This document shows positions 1 to 3,965 of a stretch of 5,125 bases of DNA, piece by piece. Below the pieces are notes generated by a model. The model saw only the letters and a list, made by a program, of their open reading frames with translations. It had not been told where the DNA came from and did not search any database. The position numbers and the translations under genes are program-made. Numbering within the stretch: position 1 is the first letter of the stretch; each line of letters begins with the position of its first letter. This DNA is from Planctomycetota bacterium (GTDB taxonomy: Bacteria; Planctomycetota; Phycisphaerae; UBA1845; PWPN01): contig CP070790.1 in assembly GCA_020346805.1 (NCBI GenBank), positions 2,761,123 to 2,766,247 of the forward strand. The letters are read 5' to 3'.

Positions 1-271
1 ATGAAAATTGGCCGGTTGAGTTCAGAACATTGGATTGGCTACAGGGGGAGGGGGGGAGAAAATCCTGCCAGGTCAGGAAAATAAGGACCGTGACGCTAAG
101 TATGCGTTTTTTTGGGGGCCGGGGTGAGTGTAATTCGATAAATCTTTTTTTCGCAACTGGTTATATCATCGGTCGGGCGACGGAGCGCAACCTGAAAAAC
201 ATATAAAAAGCACTTGGTACAATAACCATTTTTATCTTGCATATCATAGGGACGGGAACTAAATTAGTACT

Positions 272-291
272 ATATGGGGAAAGGCCCATAT
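272..291 (+). other. Short hairpin of unknown role
   Basis: A 7-bp perfect stem, ATATGGG paired with CCCATAT, encloses a six-base loop (GAAAGG). Two further complementary pairs overlap or flank it: GGAAAG (278-283) with CTTTCC (300-305), and CTATC (292-296) with GATAG (312-316). The GGAAAG pairing would compete with the first stem, so the segment could form alternative structures. I do not recognise a riboswitch class. It lies about 160 bases before the small reading frame at 449. Chance is a fair explanation for stems this short. Confidence 0.3.
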
Positions 292-448
292 CTATCGTGC
301 TTTCCAGTAGGGATAGAGAGTAACTTGGGAGAGAGACATGCCCCCATCCAATTCTGCTGTTTCCGGTGACGGATAAGGTGTGATGCTCGGGCCAGACGGG
401 TTCCGGGCGCTGACGTGTGTTTCATTTCATTCGAAGGGAGAGAGAACA

Positions 449-574
449 ATGTGGAACGTTACAGGATTCGTAGCCGTCGCTGGCATTCCAGTATTACTAC
501 AACTCGTGCATTCTATATTCGAGCAAGCGATGCAAATGAGAGGGAAGCGGTTGATCTGTATGAGCGTCTGGTAA
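449..574 (+). CDS. Possible small membrane protein (41 aa), doubtful
   Basis: This candidate rests mainly on its start signal: AAGGGAG (434-440) lies eight bases before ATG 449. The 41-residue product begins MWNVTGFVAVAGIPVLLQLV and has one hydrophobic stretch (about residues 4-25). A more polar tail containing MRGKR follows, so a single-pass membrane peptide is possible. I recognise no family. A second frame competes for the same signal: GTG at 451 opens a 66-residue charged frame ending at 651, which includes the helix-like segment DANEREAVDLYERLV. At most one of the two is likely real, and possibly neither, since no promoter or neighbour supports them. Confidence 0.2.
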   Translation: MWNVTGFVAVAGIPVLLQLVHSIFEQAMQMRGKRLICMSVW

Positions 575-663
575 CTAATGATGGAGGGTGTAAAGTAGGG
601 GTTAACGAGAAGACTGACGCAAAAGTGACGTTGGCACGTAAAAGGGAGTAATTGCGATGGGTA

Positions 664-692
664 TTGACATGGCGGGATCGTTGTTAAATAAT
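664..692 (+). promoter_or_regulatory. Sigma70-type promoter of the tRNA-Val gene
   Basis: A perfect -35 box TTGACA (664-669) is followed by a 17-base spacer and a -10 box AATAAT (687-692), which matches TATAAT at five of six positions. Transcription should begin near 698-700, leaving a leader of only 7-9 bases before the mature tRNA at 707. Near-consensus boxes with optimal spacing suit a strong stable-RNA promoter. The AT-rich -10 region (TTAAATAATAA) should melt easily. Confidence 0.75.
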
Positions 693-706
693 AACTTACG
701 AACGTG

Positions 707-780
707 GGGCGATTAGCTCAGTTGGCTAGAGCGCCTGCTCGACATGCAGGAGGTCGTAGGTTCAAGTCCTATATCGCCCA
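707..780 (+). tRNA. tRNA-Val, anticodon GAC
   Basis: The 74 bases fold into a complete cloverleaf. The acceptor stem pairs GGGCGAT (707-713) with ATCGCCC (773-779), leaving discriminator A at 780. The D arm is GCTC-AGTTGGCTA-GAGC. The anticodon stem CCTGC/GCAGG encloses the loop TCGACAT, giving anticodon GAC, which reads GUC and probably GUU valine codons. The variable loop is AGGTC. The T arm is GTAGG-TTCAAGT-CCTAT with one G-U pair. CCA is not encoded, because the next bases are TTA, so it must be added by tRNA nucleotidyltransferase. Its own promoter lies just upstream and a terminator begins at its last base, making it a solitary transcription unit. Confidence 0.97.
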
Positions 781-812
781 TTAAAAAACCCGCCGTCGGC
801 GGGTTTTTTAAT
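780..812 (+). terminator. Palindromic intrinsic terminator after tRNA-Val
   Basis: The 33 bases form a perfect palindrome around T796: ATTAAAAAACCCGCC against GGCGGGTTTTTTAAT, with a three-base loop if the innermost C-G pair stays open. The GC-rich core CCCGCCG/CGGCGGG followed by T6 is a classic rho-independent terminator for the tRNA. The mirrored A6 tract gives the other strand an equivalent U-tract, so it could also stop transcripts running leftward from the symporter operon. The first base of the palindrome is the tRNA discriminator base, so there is no spacer and 3' trimming must begin at the stem. Confidence 0.88.
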
Positions 813-846
813 GGAGCAGGCGAACAGTTGAACAATAAGGCGGACC

Positions 847-921
847 GTCATTCTCAACTTGATTGGGAATCCCCGTTTTCACAGGGACGGCGTCTGGATT
901 CCCGCTTTCGCGGGAATGACG
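847..921 (+). repeat. Dispersed palindromic repeat, dRS3-like (LDSRFRGND type)
   Basis: The unit opens with GTCATT (847-852) and closes with the inverse AATGAC (915-920), giving short terminal inverted repeats. Near the right end, ATTCCCGCTTTCGCGGGAAT (898-917) is a palindrome of 8-bp arms around TTTC. It fits the ATTCCC-N8-GGGAAT consensus known for Neisseria dRS3 elements. A second pairing, GGGAATCC (865-872) with GGATTCCC (896-903), extended by CCGT/ACGG (873-876 and 887-890), would make a larger hairpin that excludes the terminal one. Translation in one frame gives the string LDSRFRGND, often seen when such repeats are mistaken for genes. Only one full copy is visible, so its dispersed status rests on resemblance to known families. 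Confidence 0.7.
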
Positions 922-944
922 TTATAGACTCTCGCTGGAATTTA

Positions 945-966
945 CCTGCCGCGGCAGGCGGGAATG
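945..966 (+). repeat. Palindrome CCTGCCGCGGCAGG with CGGGAATGA tail
   Basis: A perfect 14-base palindrome (945-958) leads directly into CGGGAATGA (959-967), the same CGGGAATGA that ends the dRS3-like unit at 911-919. This looks like a second, shorter relative or a truncated copy of that repeat, in which the hairpin has a different stem sequence. It could fold as a hairpin in RNA from either strand. Confidence 0.5.
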
Positions 967-987
967 AAAATTTTCAAGCATTCGGTT

Positions 988-1015
988 GTCCCGACTTGTC
1001 GGGACGGTCTTTTTT
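988..1015 (+). repeat. GTCCCGAC/GTCGGGAC hairpin followed by a T-run
   Basis: GTCCCGAC (988-995) and GTCGGGAC (998-1005) form perfect 8-bp arms around TT. GGTC and T6 (1010-1015) follow, so the shape resembles a + strand rho-independent terminator, though the T-run begins four bases after the stem. No + strand gene lies just upstream that would need it, so I read it first as another palindromic repeat unit. It does not carry a T-run on the strand used by the symporter operon. Confidence 0.4.
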
Positions 1016-1151
1016 CTTCCATTTCCTATCACCGGATATTTGCCTTCGGTGGAGAGAAAGAGAGATGGCGATTTGATATTGTAAATTCAGATTTGAGAGA
1101 TAGTGAAGGCAGGTGAATGTCCCGGTAGATCGGGTAACTTATGTTCTTGAA

Positions 1152-1183
1152 GATTGAGATCCTACGTTCCGCTCAGGGTGACT
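1152..1183 (+). repeat. GATTGAGATCC...CGCTCAGGGTGACT dispersed-repeat-like segment
   Basis: The segment has the pattern TTGAGATCCT-x-CGTTCCGCTCAGG-x-TGAC. I recall close variants of it as an interspersed intergenic repeat in several bacterial lineages. Only one copy is present, so the identification rests on memory of the pattern rather than on repetition in this window. It sits roughly 90 bases past the symporter stop on that gene's downstream side. Confidence 0.4.
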
Positions 1184-1272
1184 GATTTTATTGTTAAGGC
1201 CACAATGTTAGTATGAGATGTTAAGCAGTGACAGGGGTGTATATTTACGCGGTGAATAAGAAATTTAGGGGA

Positions 1273-2877
1273 TTATCTAAATATTACATACAAGACAATC
1301 ATAGAGACAAACAACAGCAAGGACAGGAATTTGTAATTGCCGATGCCTTTCCAGGCCTGGCCACGGAGAGCCTCCAGGGGTGTTTTCCAGACCAGGGCTT
1401 GTTGTTCGGTGCTCAGCGGAGTCGGCTTCCATAATGACACCGCAATCAAAACGATTGTACAAATAACAGCGAGATAGAAGGCGGACATCATCCAGTGTAT
1501 GGGCCAGCCGGTGTATTGTTTGAACCAACTCAACAGGAATACCACCAGTCCCAATATCGATCCGGTAATCAAGGTAACCAGGGCACCTTTACCGGTAGCC
1601 TGTCTCCAGAAAACGCCGACCACAAAGACTACCGTAATAGGAGGAGCGACATAGCAGATCAACTCATTGATGCCCTGAAAAATCGATTTGAAGTTACCTA
1701 AGAAGGGAGACCAGAGGATGGCCAAGACCATGCCGACAAAAGTTACCGTCCTGCCGATGTAAACCAGCGTGCGGTCCGGGGTATCGGGTTTCCATCGTTT
1801 AAAGAGGTCGTAGGAGAACAGGGTGGCGACGGAATTAAGTGCCCCGGAGACGGTACCCATTAATGCGGCAAGCAGAGCCGCCGCTACCAGGCCGCGAAGG
1901 CCGACGGGCAACAGATGGCTGATCATGAACGAATAAGTGTCGGCGGATTTGGTTAATTCATCCGGCAGTTTTCCTTGTTTGATAAGTCCGTAACAGAGCA
2001 GACCGGGGAGGACGAAGATGAAGACCGGCAGGATTTTGATAAAACCGGCAAAGAGGGGTCCGACGCGGGCGTGGTTTTCATCCTTTGCCCCCAGTACCCG
2101 CTGAACGATGGTCTGATCACAGCACCAATACCAGGTGCCGATGATGGGGTAACCGAGGAAGACGGCATACCAGGTAAGCTCGGATTCATCGCCTGGCGGC
2201 CGGAGTAAAGTGAGCTTTACGGGTTCCACACTGTCGGTCAGGCCGGCCCACCCGCCAATCTTGGTATATGCGATGGCGGTAATGCAGATAGCGCCGATCA
2301 GTAGAATAATGGTCTGAATCGATTCGGTCAAAACCACCGCCAACAGGCCGCCGATAATGGTGTACAGACCGGTCAGCAATGCCACGGTGATAATACTGAC
2401 CAGGATGTCGATACCGAACAATCCCTGTAAGACCACGGCACCGGCATAAAGAGAGAAACTGATGTGCAGAAAAATGGCGGAAATGATGGACATGCCGGCG
2501 AGCCAGTCCCGGCAGGATCTGCTGTAACGCTTTTCGAGAAAATCCGGCAAGGTGGCTACATTGGAGCGAATGTAAAAGGGGGCGAAGAACAAGGATAAGA
2601 GAATAAGGGTGAAAGGTGCCATCCACTCGAAATTACCGAAGGCCAGACCATTTTTATATCCTTCTTCGGCCAGACTGACCAGGTGAATAGTGGAGATGTT
2701 AGTTGAAAAGAGGGCCAGGCCGATTATCGGCCAAGTCAGGGTTCCGCCGGCAAGAAAATAATCCTTGCCGTCGCTACCTCGACGTTTGCGCAAACCGGCC
2801 CAACAGCCCAGGGCTACGATGCCGACTAAATATACAACAATGATAATTGAATCGATTGGCTCGATATTAAGTTTCAT
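1273..2877 (-). CDS. Sodium:solute symporter, SSS/SGLT family
   Basis: This is a 534-residue inner-membrane protein, close to Vibrio vSGLT in length, with about 13-14 hydrophobic segments. It should couple sodium entry to uptake of a small solute, probably a sugar or polyol. Family marks are NIS (60-62) and GY..GLAF...EW (73-85) in the first core helices, GGLLAVVLTESIQ (176-188), WYWCCDQTIVQRVLGAK (249-265), and ALMGTVSGALNSVATLFSYD (338-357) in the helix that carries the sodium site. Compared from memory with vSGLT, the gate Tyr-Trp (250-251) and Glu84 are kept. Galactose contacts Gln69 and Asn260 become His65 and Gly247, so galactose itself is unlikely. ATG 2877 was chosen over an in-frame ATG at 2949 because AAGG (2886-2889) lies eight bases upstream and the extra 24 residues are atypical. 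It is the last gene of the operon. A weak AT-rich hairpin, ATTTAG/CTAAAT (1263-1282), overlaps the stop codon, and no strong terminator follows. Confidence 0.93.
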   Translation of the reverse strand: MKLNIEPIDSIIIVVYLVGIVALGCWAGLRKRRGSDGKDYFLAGGTLTWPIIGLALFSTNISTIHLVSLAEEGYKNGLAFGNFEWMAPFTLILLSLFFAPFYIRSNVATLPDFLEKRYSRSCRDWLAGMSIISAIFLHISFSLYAGAVVLQGLFGIDILVSIITVALLTGLYTIIGGLLAVVLTESIQTIILLIGAICITAIAYTKIGGWAGLTDSVEPVKLTLLRPPGDESELTWYAVFLGYPIIGTWYWCCDQTIVQRVLGAKDENHARVGPLFAGFIKILPVFIFVLPGLLCYGLIKQGKLPDELTKSADTYSFMISHLLPVGLRGLVAAALLAALMGTVSGALNSVATLFSYDLFKRWKPDTPDRTLVYIGRTVTFVGMVLAILWSPFLGNFKSIFQGINELICYVAPPITVVFVVGVFWRQATGKGALVTLITGSILGLVVFLLSWFKQYTGWPIHWMMSAFYLAVICTIVLIAVSLWKPTPLSTEQQALVWKTPLEALRGQAWKGIGNYKFLSLLLFVSMIVLYVIFR

Positions 2878-2885
2878 GGTTACAG

Positions 2886-2889
2886 CCTT
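2886..2889 (-). promoter_or_regulatory. Ribosome binding site deciding the symporter start
   Basis: On the - strand AAGG lies eight bases before ATG 2877. It is a short Shine-Dalgarno match, but it is the only one near a candidate start. The alternative ATG at 2949 lies directly against the previous gene's stop with no comparable signal. Confidence 0.55.
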
Positions 2890-2949
2890 GTGGTTAGTCC
2901 TTCTACTAAGGTACGCCGCTATTTGGATAACCGCACCATCAGCCAACAT

Positions 2950-3921
2950 CTATCTGTATTTTTGTTTGCTGAGTTTGAGTACCCTGTCGGCAATTTCCCC
3001 GGTAACAATCTCCGCGCCGGCGTCCATGTTTGTTGGCATGATACCATACCGGCAATAGAGGGCCAGTTGTATCACGGGATAGAAACCTTGGGTATACGGC
3101 TGCTGATCGATGGTGAAGCGAATAGTGCCGTTCTTGAGCATCCGCAGGATTTCGGGCGACAGATCGAAACCGGCGGTGGCGTAACCTTTGCCTTTGAAAT
3201 ATTTTTCAATGGCCAGACCGGCGCCTTCGGTGTCCGCCTGGCCGGTGCATAAGACGATTTTGATTTCGGGATCGGCTTTGAGTTCCCGGGCAATTACTTC
3301 CGCGCATTTTTGGGGTTCGATGCCGGAGACCACTACTTTCCAGGTGACTCCCTTTTCCTTGAGGACATCCTGTTCGCCGCGCAGGCGTTCATCGAGTGAC
3401 GTGACTCCTGCGGAATGAAGGGTCATCAGGATTTTGCTGTTGTCCGGGATGAAGCTGGAGGCTTCTTCGGCGACCTTGCGCCCGGCTTCGTAACATTTCT
3501 GATAGATTGCACTTAATCGCGCATTCGGCGTCGAATGGTCGTCCACGTTGAAGGCGACCACGGGAATGCCTTTATCTATGGCCTGTTGTACCACATCGTC
3601 GAAGGCGGTGGTATGAATTATGTTCAAGGCGATGCCGTCGTACCCGTCGGCAATCGCTTTCTTGACCATGTTTACCTGGGCCTCGATATCCACTTCCTCG
3701 GTACCTACGAACGAGCATTCCACGCCCATTATATCTGCCGCATCGCGCATGCCTTTTTTGACGGGATCGAAGAAATCTTCATCCACACAGGTGGATATGA
3801 ATATGAAACGGAGTTTCTTTTGCTGTTGCCCCAATTGTTGATTTGCGTCGATTTGAGAACAACCTGTTAAAAGGATAATGGTCAGGCTGAGCAAGCCGAC
3901 GGGTACTAATGTTTTTTTCAT
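2950..3921 (-). CDS. Sugar-type periplasmic binding lipoprotein, RbsB-like
   Basis: The 323-residue product is a periplasmic binding protein of the Peripla_BP_4/RbsB class, which captures small sugars or polyols. Residues 1-21 are a lipoprotein signal: MKK, a hydrophobic core, then LLTGC with Cys21 as the lipidation site. A Gln-rich linker to about 35 leads into the mature domain. Two Rossmann-like lobes are visible, with KKLRFIFIS (35-43), DGIALNII (95-102), IPVVAFNVDD (119-128), KIVLCTG (221-227) and GFDLSPEILR (251-260). DQQPY (272-276) is typical of simple-sugar binding proteins. Against E. coli RbsB from memory, Phe50/Phe51 match the stacking pair and Asp253 and Gln273 match ligand contacts, while RbsB Asp89-Arg90 corresponds to Asn125-Val126. 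The ligand is therefore probably not ribose. Start 3921 is set by GAGGAAGG (3927-3934) and the signal peptide; ATG 3954 would add 11 residues with no binding site. The gene lies 44 bases after the UroD-like gene and 72 before the symporter. No ABC permease or ATPase is in the window. Confidence 0.93.
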   Translation of the reverse strand: MKKTLVPVGLLSLTIILLTGCSQIDANQQLGQQQKKLRFIFISTCVDEDFFDPVKKGMRDAADIMGVECSFVGTEEVDIEAQVNMVKKAIADGYDGIALNIIHTTAFDDVVQQAIDKGIPVVAFNVDDHSTPNARLSAIYQKCYEAGRKVAEEASSFIPDNSKILMTLHSAGVTSLDERLRGEQDVLKEKGVTWKVVVSGIEPQKCAEVIARELKADPEIKIVLCTGQADTEGAGLAIEKYFKGKGYATAGFDLSPEILRMLKNGTIRFTIDQQPYTQGFYPVIQLALYCRYGIMPTNMDAGAEIVTGEIADRVLKLSKQKYR

Positions 3922-3926
3922 TTTGA

Positions 3927-3934
3927 CCTTCCTC
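3927..3934 (-). promoter_or_regulatory. Strong ribosome binding site deciding the lipoprotein start
   Basis: GAGGAAGG on the - strand is five bases (TCAAA) from ATG 3921. It lies inside the extended frame that would begin at ATG 3954, which has no purine-rich signal before it. This favours the shorter protein, whose signal peptide then starts with the normal MKK. Confidence 0.75.
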
Positions 3935-3965
3935 GCACTAATACGGACAGACATATCATTTTTTA

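Larger units (their letters stand above)
1..660. other. Left intergenic region without a convincing gene
   Basis: This stretch shows no recognisable protein family on either strand and no RNA family that I can name. Its composition is uneven. There is a G5-A-G7 run at 44-56, and a T7 run followed by G5-CC-G4 at 107-124. AT-rich patches lie around 190-275. A small hairpin sits at 272-291, and two overlapping short reading frames begin near 449; both are described separately. No good sigma70 promoter was found here apart from the one at 664-692 that serves the tRNA. It may be ordinary spacer, a decayed gene, or contain an unrecognised small RNA. Confidence 0.6.
922..1272. other. Intergenic region with repeat fragments, no gene
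   Basis: These 351 bases separate the dRS3-like unit from the symporter stop codon. I see no credible coding sequence on either strand. The region holds several small palindromes and a further dispersed-repeat-like segment, listed separately, plus a weak CCCG...CGGG pair near 1121-1134. It probably accumulated repeat fragments between two convergent transcription units. Confidence 0.65.

Noticed and set aside
44..124. G-quadruplex-like G-runs (G5-A-G7 and G5-CC-G4)
   Set aside because: The two clusters are about 57 bases apart and neither alone gives four well-spaced G-tracts. No gene or promoter is positioned to use them.
707..780. tRNA as an integration site of a genomic island
   Set aside because: The 3' part of the tRNA (GGTTCAAGTCC...CGCCCA) is not repeated elsewhere in the window, and there is no integrase gene.
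988..1015. Functional + strand terminator
   Set aside because: The hairpin and T-run are real, but no + strand gene ends nearby and the T-run is offset from the stem. It is better kept as a palindromic repeat unit.
744..1076. 110-codon + strand reading frame
   Set aside because: It starts inside the tRNA gene, runs through the terminator and across the dRS3-like repeat. Its LDSRFRGND string is the usual false translation of such repeats.
2186..2626. 146-codon - strand reading frame inside the symporter
   Set aside because: It lies in another frame on the same strand as a clearly homologous membrane protein, and its His/Arg-rich product resembles no family.
2878..2949. Upstream in-frame start of the symporter at 2949
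   Set aside because: It adds 24 residues that precede the normal SSS N-terminus, abuts the previous stop and lacks a ribosome site, while ATG 2877 has AAGG eight bases before it.
3535..3870. 111-codon + strand frame opposite the binding protein gene
   Set aside because: It is antisense to a well-supported gene and has no start signal or recognisable product.
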